NCBI RefSeq assembly: GCF_900142215.1
Contig: NZ_FRAC01000037.1
Span: 1 to 60,441 of the forward strand
Length of the DNA: 60,441 nucleotides
Direction: 5' to 3'
From: Anaerocolumna jejuensis DSM 15929
Lineage (GTDB): Bacteria > Bacillota > Clostridia > Lachnospirales > Lachnospiraceae
Part shown: piece by piece, positions 1 to 9,714 of the stretch
How the letters are laid out: the number at the start of each line of letters is the position of its first letter
Position numbering within the stretch: position 1 is the first letter of the stretch
Made by a program: the position numbers and the translations under genes
Notes under the pieces: generated by a model
Database searches by the model: none
What the model saw: only the letters and a program-made list of their open reading frames with translations
Told to the model about the DNA's origin: nothing

Positions 1-175
1 GCGGTACTGCCATAAATAATGGAGTGTGAAAGCGTTTTTCTTTCACACTTGCTCCCATTGCATATCGCAGCCGGGTCTGTGATATTGCCGCAAAATAAAA
101 AAAGTGAAAGAATCACAATATCTTTTCTTTCACACATGCTATCATAGCATACCGCAGACTTGTCTGTGGTACTGC
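1..175 (-). repeat. Two tandem units of a dispersed palindromic repeat, minus orientation
   Basis: Each unit holds two hairpins: one with arms GTGTGAAAG/CTTTCACAC (about 22-46) and one pairing ATACCGCAGAC with GTCTGTGGTACTGCC (about 148-175). Unit spacing is about 87 bp. The stretch 7-70 is nearly identical to 21327-21393, about 21 kb away, so this is an interspersed family and not a local terminator. Related copies lie at 22716, 24467, 34050 and 35036. Read on the minus strand, the tail carries a GGGAGCA sequence that looks like a ribosome binding site. Any gene it would serve lies left of the window. Confidence 0.8.
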
Positions 176-645
176 CAAAATATAAAAATGCAGTCAAACT
201 TAGCAGAGTGAAAGAACAGTCAGGAGTCAGCTTTATCCTGTAAAGACTTCTTCCGCTCTTTTGCTGGTAGGGATATTGGAAAATGTTTATAAACAGCGGA
301 CTTCGAAAAAGAAATCTGCCGGTAATAGATTATAAAATATAATAGAAGGGATAAGTAAAAGATATCAGATAAGGATATCAGTAAAAGCAGAACAAGTGTA
401 AACAGCAATCACTGTAATACACATATTGATAAAGTTGGAGAATAAAAATCCATACAAGTTAAATCCATGCAGATGAAATCTAAGATTAAATAAATCTTTC
501 ATTAAATCTATACAGATCAAATCTGTTCGGACACTGAGCAGAACAGCTTAAGTAATTGGTTAGAAGAAAATAGATAGAAGAAAAGGACAGAAATAGAAAG
601 CAAATAATCTGTCGGATAATAATAAGGATACGAAGGAGGTTGAGT
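176..645. other. Non-coding stretch upstream of ftsH
   Basis: No convincing gene on either strand: the minus-strand frames here are low-complexity and lack a ribosome binding site. The region is very A-rich. Around 425-540 it carries a short degenerate motif, variants of AAATCTATACAGAT, several times. It presumably holds the ftsH promoter, which I cannot place with confidence. Confidence 0.5.
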
Positions 646-2694
646 ATGGATAATAAAAACAGGAATAATAACAAGCCCGGATCAAATAACAGCAACAATA
701 ATAATAAGAAGCCTTTGCTGTATATTCTGATAGCTGCTGTTGTAACCTTGATTTTATTTTCCTTTCTGGCAAAACAGTTTCAGGAAGGAAGTAATATAGA
801 AATAACCTATAATAAATTTGAAAGTATGTTAGACGAGGGTAAGATAAAATCTGTTAAAATTCAGTCTGACCGGATAGTAATCGAACCCAAGGAACAGCCA
901 AGTGATGTTTACAGCATCAAATATTATACAGGCCTTATCAATGATAAAGACCTGGTAACAAAGCTGAATAAGGCTAAGGTTGAATATAAGGGAGATACTT
1001 CTGCAAGAAGCTCCATTCTTGACGTCATCCTTGCCTGGGTATTGCCCTTTGTACTTATTTATGTAGTATGGTATTTCCTCTTCCGTATGATATCAAAGAG
1101 CAGCGGCGGCATGATGGGCGGAGTAGGAAAAAGCAACGCTAAAATATATGTGGAAAAAGAGACAGGAGTCAACTTTAAAGATGTAGCCGGCCAGGAGGAA
1201 GCAAAGGAATCCTTAAAGGAACTGGTAGATTTCCTTCACAATCCGGGCAAATATACCCGTATTGGTGCAAAGCTTCCCAAAGGTGCCCTTTTAGTAGGCC
1301 CTCCGGGAACCGGTAAGACCTTGCTTGCCAAGGCAGTGGCGGGAGAAGCAAAGGTTCCCTTTTTCTCCCTTTCCGGTTCTGATTTCGTAGAAATGTTTGT
1401 AGGTGTCGGTGCTTCCAGAGTAAGGGATTTATTCAAACAGGCACAGCAGATGGCACCCTGTATTATTTTTATTGATGAGGTCGATGCTATTGGTAAGAGC
1501 AGGGACAGCCATTATGGCGGCGGCAATGACGAAAGAGAGCAGACCCTGAATCAGCTGCTTTCTGAAATGGATGGTTTTGATTCCTCCAAGGGATTGGTCA
1601 TTCTGGCAGCCACCAACCGTCCTGAGGTTCTGGATAAGGCCCTTCTTCGTCCGGGACGTTTCGACAGAAGAATTATTGTAGACAAACCGGATTTAAAGGG
1701 AAGAGTCGATATCTTAAAGGTTCATGCCAAGGATGTATTAATGCATGATTCCGTTGATTTAGAAGGGATTGCTCTGGCAACCTCGGGAGCAGTAGGTTCC
1801 GATCTTGCCAATATGATAAATGAGGCGGCCATTCTTGCCGTAAAGCAGGGCAGGAATGTAGTGACCCAGGAGGATTTATTTGAATCCGTGGAAGTGGTTA
1901 TTGCCGGTAAAGAAAAGAAGGACCGTATTTTAAGCAAGGAAGAGAAAAAGATTGTTGCCTACCATGAGGTTGGGCATGCCTTGGTAACTGCCCTTGAGAA
2001 AAATGCGGAGCCGGTGCAAAAGATTACCATCGTGCCCAGAACAATGGGCTCCCTGGGATATGTCATGCAGGTACCGGAGGAAGAAAAGTACCTGATGAGT
2101 AAAGATGAGCTCATTACAAGAATTGTTACCCTGTATGGAGGACGTGCCGCAGAGGAGCTGGTATTCCACTCCATTACAACAGGTGCCTCCAACGATATTG
2201 AGAAGGCTACGGAGTTAGCCAGAGCCATGGTTACCCAGTACGGCATGAGCGAAAAATTCGGCCTTATGGGACTTGAATCCGTGGAAAACCGTTATCTGGA
2301 CGGAAGAGCGGTATTAAACTGCGGAGATGCAACTGCTGCCGAAATAGACCATGAGGTAATGGCTATCTTAAAGGAGTGCTATGTAAAAGCCCAGGGGCTG
2401 TTGGAAGGAAACCGGGAAGTATTGGATGAGATTGCCGATTACCTCATTGAGAAGGAAACCATCTCCGGAAAAGAGTTTATGGAAATCTTAAACAGGGTAA
2501 GAGTAGAAAAAGGCCTTACCTTCATCGGTAAAAAAGATGACCAGAATGCAAAAGCTGCAGCCGAAGAGAAATATGTTATTACAGATGCTGCAAAAGCAGA
2601 GGAAGATGCAAAAGAGCAGAAAACAGACCCTGAAAGCGATCCTTTTGGGAGCCATGTAATCAATCTTGATATCAATAAAGAAACAACCGACTGA
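646..2694 (+). CDS. ftsH: ATP-dependent zinc metalloprotease FtsH
   Basis: Membrane-bound AAA+ protease that degrades misfolded membrane proteins and selected cytosolic regulators. The start is ATG 646, 6 nt after AAGGAGG; a TTG at 640 in the same frame has no ribosome binding site. The 682-aa protein opens with an Asn-rich tail. It has membrane segments at about residues 23-42 and 124-147 flanking an extracytoplasmic domain. Then come Walker A GPPGTGKT (218-225), Walker B with D277/E278 and the zinc site HEVGH (440-444). The C-terminus is acidic and Lys-rich, beyond the usual protease core. A rho-independent terminator follows, so it appears to be transcribed separately from uvrC. Confidence 0.97.
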   Translation: MDNKNRNNNKPGSNNSNNNNKKPLLYILIAAVVTLILFSFLAKQFQEGSNIEITYNKFESMLDEGKIKSVKIQSDRIVIEPKEQPSDVYSIKYYTGLINDKDLVTKLNKAKVEYKGDTSARSSILDVILAWVLPFVLIYVVWYFLFRMISKSSGGMMGGVGKSNAKIYVEKETGVNFKDVAGQEEAKESLKELVDFLHNPGKYTRIGAKLPKGALLVGPPGTGKTLLAKAVAGEAKVPFFSLSGSDFVEMFVGVGASRVRDLFKQAQQMAPCIIFIDEVDAIGKSRDSHYGGGNDEREQTLNQLLSEMDGFDSSKGLVILAATNRPEVLDKALLRPGRFDRRIIVDKPDLKGRVDILKVHAKDVLMHDSVDLEGIALATSGAVGSDLANMINEAAILAVKQGRNVVTQEDLFESVEVVIAGKEKKDRILSKEEKKIVAYHEVGHALVTALEKNAEPVQKITIVPRTMGSLGYVMQVPEEEKYLMSKDELITRIVTLYGGRAAEELVFHSITTGASNDIEKATELARAMVTQYGMSEKFGLMGLESVENRYLDGRAVLNCGDATAAEIDHEVMAILKECYVKAQGLLEGNREVLDEIADYLIEKETISGKEFMEILNRVRVEKGLTFIGKKDDQNAKAAAEEKYVITDAAKAEEDAKEQKTDPESDPFGSHVINLDINKETTD

Positions 2695-2741
2695 TATTAC
2701 CAGAGAGACTGACATCAACAGTTGAAGGGTAAAGAATAATT

Positions 2742-2803
2742 CGGTGTATGGTCCGGGTGACAGTATCCTGCCTGGATAACAGCCATACACCGGATTATTT
2801 TGT
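2742..2803 (+). terminator. Terminator after ftsH
   Basis: Perfect 10-bp stem CGGTGTATGG / CCATACACCG (2742-2751 and 2783-2792), with a smaller internal hairpin and a T-rich tail. Confidence 0.85.
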
Positions 2804-2851
2804 TTTGTAAGGAAATCAATTTCCTATTTCTTTCAGAAGAAAGGAGCAAGG

Positions 2852-4729
2852 ATGTATTTTAATATAGAGGAAGAATTAAAAAAATTACCGGGAAAGCCCG
2901 GTGTTTACATTATGCATGATAAGCATGATACCATTATATATGTGGGAAAGGCTATCAGCCTTAAGAACAGGGTCAGGCAGTATTTTCAGAACAGCAGGAA
3001 CCTAACGCCCAAAATCCAGCAGATGGTGTCCAGAATCCAGTATTTTGAATATATCATCACGGATTCTGAGTTGGAGGCCCTGGTACTGGAATGCAACCTG
3101 ATTAAGGAGCATCGTCCAAAGTACAACACGATGCTGAAGGACGATAAAAGCTACCCCTATATCAAGGTTACCATACAGGAGGACTTTCCCAGAGTTCTAT
3201 TTGCCAGGCAGCGGGGAAAGGACAAGGCGAAATATTTTGGACCCTACACCAGTTCCAAAGCAGTAAAGGACACTATCGAGCTTATCCAGAAGCTCTACCT
3301 GACCAGAACCTGTAACCGTAACCTTCCCAAGGATATCGGGAAGGAAAGGCCCTGCCTGTATTATCATATCAAGCAATGCAAGGCTCCCTGCCAGGGCTAT
3401 ATTTCCAAGGAAGAGTACAGGGAATGTGTGAACCAGGCCCTGGAATTTTTAAACGGAAATTTTTCGCCGGTGCTCAAGCAGCTGGAGAACAGGATGCTTA
3501 AAGCCTCTGAAGAGATGGACTTCGAAGAGGCAGCAAGTTACAGGGATTTGCTGAACAGTGTAAAACAAATATCGGAAAAGCAGAAAATCACGGGACAGGA
3601 GCAGGAAGACAGGGACGTACTGGCAGTGGCCAGCGCAGGAGACGAGGCAGTCGTACAGGTATTCTTTATACGCAGTGGAAAGCTGATTGGCAGAGAGCAT
3701 CACTACCTGACCAATGTCACAAGCGAGACAAAAAGCAGCCTGGTAACCAGCTTTATCAAGCAGTTCTATGCCGGAACCCCCTATGTGCCAAGGGAGCTTT
3801 ATGTCAGTGACAATGTGGAGGAGCAGGAGATTCTTGAAGAATGGCTTGGGGCAAAAAGGGGACAGAAGGTTCATATCAAGATGCCGGTCAAGGGAGAAAA
3901 GGAGAGGCTGGTAGAACTGGCCAGAAAGAATGCTTCCCTTGTATTACAGCAGGATGCGGAAAAGATTAAGAGAGAAGAAGCAAAGACCACAGGAGCCCTG
4001 GCTGTTCTTGGTGAAATGCTTAACATACCAGGCCTGCGCCGGATTGAGGCCTTTGATATTTCCAATATCAGCGGATTTGACTCGGTAGGCTCTATGGTAG
4101 TCTACGAAAGTGGAAAGCCAAAGCGCAATGACTATAGAAAATTTAAGATAAAATCTGTCAAAGGGCCTGATGATTATGCTTCCATGCATGAAGTATTGAC
4201 CAGAAGATTCACCCATGGTATGAGGGAGCAGGAAGAGCTGAAGGAGAAGATGTTAGGAGAGGAATACGGAAGCTTTAACCGCTATCCGGACCTTATCCTT
4301 ATGGATGGCGGAAAGGGCCAGGTACATATTGCCTTAAAGGTCCTGGAGGATTTAAAGCTGAACATTCCGGTATGCGGTATGGTGAAGGATGACAACCACA
4401 GGACAAGAGGACTCTTATTCTGCGATGAAGAGCTTCCCTTATCCCCTTCCTCAGAAACCTTTAAACTGGTTACCAGAATACAGGATGAGACTCACCGCTT
4501 TGCCATAGAGTACCACAGAAGTTTAAGAGGCAAAAGCCAGGTCCACTCAATTCTGGATGATATTGAAGGGGTGGGTGCGGCAAGAAGAAGAGCTTTGATG
4601 AAGCACTACCAGTCCCTGGAGGATGTCAAGGCGGCGGCCATTGAGGAGCTGGCGGCAATTGAAACAATGAATATGCGTGCGGCAAAGCAGGTGTATGATT
4701 TTTTTCATAAGGAAGATGGCGAAGAATAA
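2852..4729 (+). CDS. uvrC: UvrABC excinuclease subunit C
   Basis: Dual-incision nuclease of nucleotide excision repair, acting with UvrB on damaged DNA. The 625 aa match the family length. An N-terminal GIY-YIG domain makes the 3' incision (GVYIMHD and IIYVGKA, about residues 15-40). A UVR motif for UvrB contact lies near 205-235. The RNase-H-like domain makes the 5' incision (FDISNISG near 400 and LMDGGKGQ near 490), and a helix-hairpin-helix lies at the C-terminus (DDIEGVGAARR). The start is ATG 2852 after AAAGGAG. The next gene, hprK, follows after about 110 nt. Confidence 0.97.
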   Translation: MYFNIEEELKKLPGKPGVYIMHDKHDTIIYVGKAISLKNRVRQYFQNSRNLTPKIQQMVSRIQYFEYIITDSELEALVLECNLIKEHRPKYNTMLKDDKSYPYIKVTIQEDFPRVLFARQRGKDKAKYFGPYTSSKAVKDTIELIQKLYLTRTCNRNLPKDIGKERPCLYYHIKQCKAPCQGYISKEEYRECVNQALEFLNGNFSPVLKQLENRMLKASEEMDFEEAASYRDLLNSVKQISEKQKITGQEQEDRDVLAVASAGDEAVVQVFFIRSGKLIGREHHYLTNVTSETKSSLVTSFIKQFYAGTPYVPRELYVSDNVEEQEILEEWLGAKRGQKVHIKMPVKGEKERLVELARKNASLVLQQDAEKIKREEAKTTGALAVLGEMLNIPGLRRIEAFDISNISGFDSVGSMVVYESGKPKRNDYRKFKIKSVKGPDDYASMHEVLTRRFTHGMREQEELKEKMLGEEYGSFNRYPDLILMDGGKGQVHIALKVLEDLKLNIPVCGMVKDDNHRTRGLLFCDEELPLSPSSETFKLVTRIQDETHRFAIEYHRSLRGKSQVHSILDDIEGVGAARRRALMKHYQSLEDVKAAAIEELAAIETMNMRAAKQVYDFFHKEDGEE

Positions 4730-4838
4730 AGAATTCTGAAGGCATTTGTGTTTATATTTGCATGCAGCCTTTGGCTGTGATAAAATAACATGGATGAAAC
4801 AGCCCTGTATAAAGGGTGGTTTGCAGGAAGGGAGAGCT

Positions 4839-5783
4839 ATGTATACGGTACAGTTATCGAAATTGATTGAAAAAATGAACCTTGAAAATCTCACCCCTGA
4901 ATTGGATATCAGGCATATAAAGCTGTCACAGCCGGATGTGAACAGGCCGGCACTGCAATTGGCTGGTTTCTTTGATTATTTTGATTCGGAAAGGGTTCAG
5001 GTAATCGGGCATGTGGAAAACGCCTATTTACAGAAAATATCGGAGGATGAAATCGGGATACTGTCCAAGCTCATGGACTATAAGGTACCCTGTATTGTAT
5101 TTTGCAGAAATATTGAGGTAAAGGAAGAGCTTATTGAGCTTGCTTATGAAAAAGGTATCCCTATTTTGAGAACCGCTAAGACGACTTCTTCCTTTATGGC
5201 TGAGGTAATTCGCTGGCTGAATGTGGAGCTTGCTCCCCGCATTTCTATCCATGGCGTATTGGTGGATGTGTACGGCGAGGGTATCTTAATTACCGGTGAG
5301 AGCGGAATCGGCAAGAGCGAAGCTGCCCTGGAGCTTATTAAGAGAGGACACCGTCTGGTAACGGATGATGTGGTAGAGATTAAAAAAGTAAGTGATGATA
5401 CCCTGATTGGAACTGCGCCGGATATAACCAGGCATTTCATTGAACTTCGGGGTATCGGTATTATAGATGTCAAGACCCTTTTTGGTGTGGAAAGTGTTAA
5501 AAACACGCAATCCATCGATTTGGTCATCAAGCTGGAGGAATGGAACAAAGACCAGGAATACGACAGGCTGGGGCTGGAAGAGCAGTACACGGAATTCCTG
5601 GGAAATAAAGTCGTGTGCCATTCCATACCCATAAGACCCGGCAGGAACCTTGCCATTATCGTAGAATCTGCTGCTGTCAACTACAGGCAGAAGAAAATGG
5701 GATATAATGCTGCCCAGGAGTTATATAACCGGGTAACCAATAACTTAATGAAAAAGTCAAAACAGGACGAAGATGAATATTAG
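4839..5783 (+). CDS. hprK: HPr kinase/phosphorylase
   Basis: Bifunctional enzyme that phosphorylates and dephosphorylates Ser46 of HPr-type proteins, the central signal of carbon catabolite repression in Firmicutes. The start is ATG 4839, behind GGGAGAG; the open frame upstream (from 4746) has no ribosome binding site. The 314-aa length fits the family. The C-terminal kinase domain has the P-loop GESGIGKS (153-160), and the family signature (GIGIIDVK, then VESAAVNYRQK) is intact. It heads a run whose last gene (9689) encodes an HPr-like protein, a likely substrate. Confidence 0.96.
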   Translation: MYTVQLSKLIEKMNLENLTPELDIRHIKLSQPDVNRPALQLAGFFDYFDSERVQVIGHVENAYLQKISEDEIGILSKLMDYKVPCIVFCRNIEVKEELIELAYEKGIPILRTAKTTSSFMAEVIRWLNVELAPRISIHGVLVDVYGEGILITGESGIGKSEAALELIKRGHRLVTDDVVEIKKVSDDTLIGTAPDITRHFIELRGIGIIDVKTLFGVESVKNTQSIDLVIKLEEWNKDQEYDRLGLEEQYTEFLGNKVVCHSIPIRPGRNLAIIVESAAVNYRQKKMGYNAAQELYNRVTNNLMKKSKQDEDEY

Positions 5784-5836
5784 AGTAATAATTTTTACAA
5801 AGGCAAAATAACACTAGCAGAAAGGTAGAGAATACT

Positions 5837-6778
5837 ATGGGAAATTTATGCTTTGGCATTGATATCGGGGGTACCTCCGTAAAGCTTGGTTTATTTACAC
5901 AGGACGGAGAACTTTTGGATAACTGGGAGATTCCCACCAGAAAAGAAGAGAAGGGAAGCTTCATATTAAAAGATGTGGCAGCTTCTTTGGAGAAAAAGAT
6001 TGCGGAAAAATCTTTAAAGAAAGAAGACGTTATCGGAATCGGAATCGGAGTGCCGGGACCTGTAAAGGAAGACGGAACAGTTATTCAATGTGTTAACCTG
6101 GGATGGGGAATTATCAATGTAGCCAAAGAAATGAAAGCCCTTACCGGTTTTGAGACCAAAGTCGGAAATGATGCTAATGTAGCTGCCTTAGGCGAGATGT
6201 GGCAGGGAGGCGGAAAAGGCTATCAGGATATTATCATGGTAACACTGGGAACTGGTGTCGGCGGCGGCGTTATTCTGGGCGGTAAGATTGTAACCGGAAG
6301 CAATGGAGCGGCAGGAGAAATCGGCCATATTACGGTAAGCTATGATGAGCCTGAAAGCTGTAACTGCACAAAACATGGATGCCTGGAGCAATTTGCTTCT
6401 GCCACAGGTATTGTAAAGGAAACCAGGAGAATGCTGGAAGGCAGCACGGAAGCTTCTTCCTTAAGAGAGGTCACCTCACTTTCTGCTAAAGCAATTTTTG
6501 ATGCAGCAAAAGAGGGAGATGCACTTGCCCTCCGCTGCGTTGACCAGTTAGGCAGATATTTGGGAATCGCCCTTTCCCATGTGGCAGCTGTCGTTGACCC
6601 GGAAGCCTTTGTAATCGGAGGAGGAGTATCAAAAGCCGGAGAAATGCTTTTAGATGTAATTAAAAAGCATTTCGAGCAGAATGTAATGCTTGCCTTAAAA
6701 GGAAAAGAATTCAAGCTGGCTACTCTGGGAAATGATGCAGGAATTTATGGAAGTGCCAAATTAATTCTGGGAAAATAA
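5837..6778 (+). CDS. glcK: ROK-family glucokinase
   Basis: Phosphorylates glucose to glucose-6-phosphate in the cytoplasm. The 313 aa begin with the ROK ATP-binding signature GIDIGGTSVKLG, followed by the internal motif GNDANVAALGE. The ROK zinc/substrate motif is kept as CNCTKHGCLEQ. The strain of this family found in Firmicute glucokinases is the best match, but a ROK kinase for another hexose cannot be excluded from sequence. The start is ATG 5837 after AGAAAGG. It sits between hprK and murB, tying glucose entry to catabolite control. Confidence 0.88.
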   Translation: MGNLCFGIDIGGTSVKLGLFTQDGELLDNWEIPTRKEEKGSFILKDVAASLEKKIAEKSLKKEDVIGIGIGVPGPVKEDGTVIQCVNLGWGIINVAKEMKALTGFETKVGNDANVAALGEMWQGGGKGYQDIIMVTLGTGVGGGVILGGKIVTGSNGAAGEIGHITVSYDEPESCNCTKHGCLEQFASATGIVKETRRMLEGSTEASSLREVTSLSAKAIFDAAKEGDALALRCVDQLGRYLGIALSHVAAVVDPEAFVIGGGVSKAGEMLLDVIKKHFEQNVMLALKGKEFKLATLGNDAGIYGSAKLILGK

Positions 6779-6922
6779 CATAGCGGAATGGTATTGCGAA
6801 AATATTACGCTTATTGTATGATAGAAGCGGACCATACATTAGGTATATCAATTTGAAATAAAACATATATTAAATGAGATAATTAACCTGAGGGAAGAAA
6901 CAGTCCCTTATATGGAGTGAAT

Positions 6923-7834
6923 ATGAGCGAGGTATTTTATCAGAGATTACAGAGCCTGTTAAAGAGGGAGCAGATAAGGATAAAAGAACCTCTTGCCAGC
7001 CATACAACCTTTCAGATAGGCGGGCCGGCCGATTATTTCCTGCTGCCGGAGGATGAAAGCCAGGTAGCGGAAGCAATTAAGCTGTGCCAGGAAGAAAAGA
7101 TGCCTTACTTTATCCTTGGTAAAGGAAGCAATCTCCTTGTCAGTGACAAAGGCTACCGGGGAGTTATCATTAAGCTTGCAAAAAATTTCAGCCGTATTGG
7201 GATAGAAGGCAGCAAGGTAACTGCTCAGGCAGGAGCCTCTCTTTCCGAACTGGCGGAGAAAATAGCAGAAAAAAGTCTGGCAGGCTTTGAATTTGCCAGC
7301 GGAATTCCCGGAACCTTGGGCGGAGCCGTAACCATGAATGCAGGTGCTTACGGCGGTGAGATGAAGGACATCATTTCGGACGCCACAGTACTGGATACGG
7401 ACGGCAGGGTGCATTTTCTTGAAAAGCAGGAACTTCGCCTTGGTTACCGGACCAGCATTATTCAGGAAGAACACATGGTAGTCCTTTCCGCTTCCTTTCT
7501 CTTAAAGGAAGGAAAAGAAGAAGATATCAGGGCTGCCATAGCAGAATTGACAAGAAAAAGAGAAGAAAAACAGCCTTTGGAATACCCCAGCGCAGGAAGC
7601 ACCTTTAAAAGGCCGGAGGGTTATTTTGCAGGTAAATTAATTATGGATTCCGGACTCAGAGGTTTCAGTATCGGAAATGCAGGGGTGTCGGAAAAGCACT
7701 GCGGCTTTGTAATAAACAAAGGAGGCGCAAGCGCTTTGGAGATATACACCTTGATTCAGGAGGTCATCCGTATCGTCTATGAAAAACAGGGAATCAGACT
7801 GGAACCGGAGGTACGGCTTTTAGGGGAATTTTAA
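6923..7834 (+). CDS. murB: UDP-N-acetylenolpyruvoylglucosamine reductase
   Basis: NADPH/FAD-dependent reductase that completes UDP-N-acetylmuramic acid for peptidoglycan. 303 aa. The FAD-binding part shows TTFQIGGPADYF, GKGSNLLVSD and GIPGTLGGAVTMNAGAYGGE. The C-terminal domain has YPSAGSTFKRP (the Ser proton donor of the short, type IIb form) and ends with PEVRLLG. The start is ATG 6923, 5 nt after TGGAG; the GTG at 6917 overlaps that site and is unlikely. The next gene, rapZ, begins 23 nt downstream. Confidence 0.96.
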   Translation: MSEVFYQRLQSLLKREQIRIKEPLASHTTFQIGGPADYFLLPEDESQVAEAIKLCQEEKMPYFILGKGSNLLVSDKGYRGVIIKLAKNFSRIGIEGSKVTAQAGASLSELAEKIAEKSLAGFEFASGIPGTLGGAVTMNAGAYGGEMKDIISDATVLDTDGRVHFLEKQELRLGYRTSIIQEEHMVVLSASFLLKEGKEEDIRAAIAELTRKREEKQPLEYPSAGSTFKRPEGYFAGKLIMDSGLRGFSIGNAGVSEKHCGFVINKGGASALEIYTLIQEVIRIVYEKQGIRLEPEVRLLGEF

Positions 7835-7857
7835 GAAGAGAAAGGCCAGGTTAACCA

Positions 7858-8724
7858 ATGAGACTAGTTATTGTTACAGGAATGTCAGGGGCAGGCAAAA
7901 GCTCGGCACTTAAAATGCTGGAAGACGCAGGATATTTCTGTGTAGACAACCTTCCGATTCAGCTTATTTTTAAATTTGTTCAGATTACCTTTAATGGAAA
8001 TGAGAAGTTTGACAAGGTAGCTCTGGGAGTAGACATTCGAAGCGGACAGGCCCTGGAGGAATTGGATGATATCCTGAAGGAAATATCAAAAAAAGGTTAT
8101 CATTTTGAAATTCTCTATTTGGATGCTACCGATGAGGTTCTTGTAAAGCGTTATAAGGAAACCAGAAGGATACATCCTCTGTCAGGGGGAGGCCGGGTGG
8201 AGCAGGGTATTGAAACAGAGAGGAAAAAGCTTGAATTCATCAAGAAAAAAGCGGATATTATCATCGATACCAGCCATCTGCTTACAAGAGAATTAAAAAG
8301 CCAGATTGATAAAATCTATACCCTCAATGAGAAATATAATAATTTTTATATTACAATACTCTCCTTTGGCTTCAAGTATGGAATACCGATGGATTCCGAT
8401 CTGGTATTTGACGTAAGGTTCCTGCCAAATCCCTTTTATGATGCGGAGCTGAAGCCTCAGACGGGAAATGACAGGCCTGTCAGGGATTTTGTAATGAGTG
8501 CCCCTCAGGCAGTGGAATTTTTGAACAAGCTTTATGATATGATAAATTTTTTGATTCCCAATTATATTATAGAAGGAAAGAACCAGCTTGTTATCAGCAT
8601 AGGCTGTACCGGCGGAAAACACCGTTCCGTAACCCTTGCCAATGAACTTTTTGAAAGGCTGAAAAGCCTGAAGTATGGTATAAAGGTTGAACACAGGGAT
8701 ATTGATAAAGATGCAAGGAGATAA
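7858..8724 (+). CDS. rapZ: RapZ/YvcJ-family nucleotide-binding protein
   Basis: P-loop protein of the RapZ/YvcJ family. In Bacillus, YvcJ hydrolyses nucleotides and affects competence; in enterics, RapZ targets a small RNA to RNase E. The role here is inferred by family. The 288 aa have Walker A GMSGAGKS (8-15), the VDIRS motif, and the conserved C-terminal SIGCTGGKHRSV. Only 3 nt separate it from whiA. In many Firmicutes yvcK lies between these two genes; here it is absent from the run. Confidence 0.93.
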   Translation: MRLVIVTGMSGAGKSSALKMLEDAGYFCVDNLPIQLIFKFVQITFNGNEKFDKVALGVDIRSGQALEELDDILKEISKKGYHFEILYLDATDEVLVKRYKETRRIHPLSGGGRVEQGIETERKKLEFIKKKADIIIDTSHLLTRELKSQIDKIYTLNEKYNNFYITILSFGFKYGIPMDSDLVFDVRFLPNPFYDAELKPQTGNDRPVRDFVMSAPQAVEFLNKLYDMINFLIPNYIIEGKNQLVISIGCTGGKHRSVTLANELFERLKSLKYGIKVEHRDIDKDARR

Positions 8725-8727
8725 GCC

Positions 8728-9714
8728 ATGTCATTTTCCAAGGAAGTGAAGGATGAACTGTCCAGACAGCTGAATCCTGCCAGACACTGTATGATAGCTG
8801 AAATCGCAGCGGTAATCAGCCTGTGCGGGCGGATACTTATCAACGACAAGGATTGCATAACCCTGAAGATTCATACAGAAAATATAACCGTCGCAAGAAA
8901 GTACTTTACATTAATAAAGAAAACATTTAATATAAATACAGAAATTTCAATCAGGCAGAACTCCTACCTCAAGATGAGTAAGATGTATACCCTGAGCATT
9001 GCGGAACACGACGATGCCGTCAGAATCCTGAAAGCCACCAAGTTAATGGATGAATCCATGGAAATCGGTGAGAATCTGTCGGTGGTAAGTAATCTTGTAA
9101 TACAGAATGCCTGCTGTAAAAGGGCATTTATCAGGGGGGCTTTTTTAGCTTCCGGCTCCATCAGTGACCCTGAAAAGACGTATCATTTTGAAATCGTTGC
9201 ACCCAATGAGGACAAGGCAATCCAGCTTCGGGATATAATCAACAGCTTTTCTGTTGATGCAAAAATAGTCAGAAGAAAGAAGTATTTTGTCGTTTATGTA
9301 AAGGAAGGTTCTCAGATAGTGGATTTATTAAATATCATGGAAGCGCATGTAGCACTCATGAATTTAGAAAATGTACGTATACTAAAAGAGATGAGGAATT
9401 CGATAAACCGGCAGGTAAATTGTGAAGCGGCAAATATTAATAAAACAGTTATGGCTGCCTCCAAACAGCTGGATGATATCAGGTATTTAAAAAAAACAGT
9501 TGGGTTAGGAGAATTAGCAGAGGGACTGGAGGAAATTGCGGAACTTCGGCTGGAATACCCGGAGGCATCCTTAAAGGAATTAGGTGCATTGCTTAATCCG
9601 CCTATAGGTAAATCAGGTGTAAATCATAGATTGAGGAAACTTAGCATATTAGCTGATAACTTAAGGGAACAAAAGGAGGAAGTAAATTATGGTATCAAAG
9701 AGAATATTGATTAA
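8728..9714 (+). CDS. whiA: DNA-binding protein WhiA
   Basis: Conserved Gram-positive protein with a LAGLIDADG-like N-terminal fold and a C-terminal helix-turn-helix. It is linked to sporulation in actinomycetes and to cell division and chromosome segregation in Bacillus. 328 aa: the N-terminal FSKEVKDELSR, the middle KRAFIRGAFLASGS, and the C-terminal EASLKELGALLNPPIGKSGVNHRL (HTH) are all recognisable. The last 26 bases overlap the start of the HPr-like gene, so the two are translationally coupled. Confidence 0.95.
   Translation: MSFSKEVKDELSRQLNPARHCMIAEIAAVISLCGRILINDKDCITLKIHTENITVARKYFTLIKKTFNINTEISIRQNSYLKMSKMYTLSIAEHDDAVRILKATKLMDESMEIGENLSVVSNLVIQNACCKRAFIRGAFLASGSISDPEKTYHFEIVAPNEDKAIQLRDIINSFSVDAKIVRRKKYFVVYVKEGSQIVDLLNIMEAHVALMNLENVRILKEMRNSINRQVNCEAANINKTVMAASKQLDDIRYLKKTVGLGELAEGLEEIAELRLEYPEASLKELGALLNPPIGKSGVNHRLRKLSILADNLREQKEEVNYGIKENID

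Noticed and set aside
176..645. Minus-strand small hydrophobic ORFs at 220-408 and 486-772
   Set aside because: They are Leu/Tyr/Phe-rich products of A-rich DNA, with no ribosome binding site, and overlap the ftsH start.
1236..2246. Minus-strand ORFs opposite ftsH
   Set aside because: Shadows of the ftsH reading frame; no ribosome binding site or family match. The same holds for the other antisense frames within clear genes.
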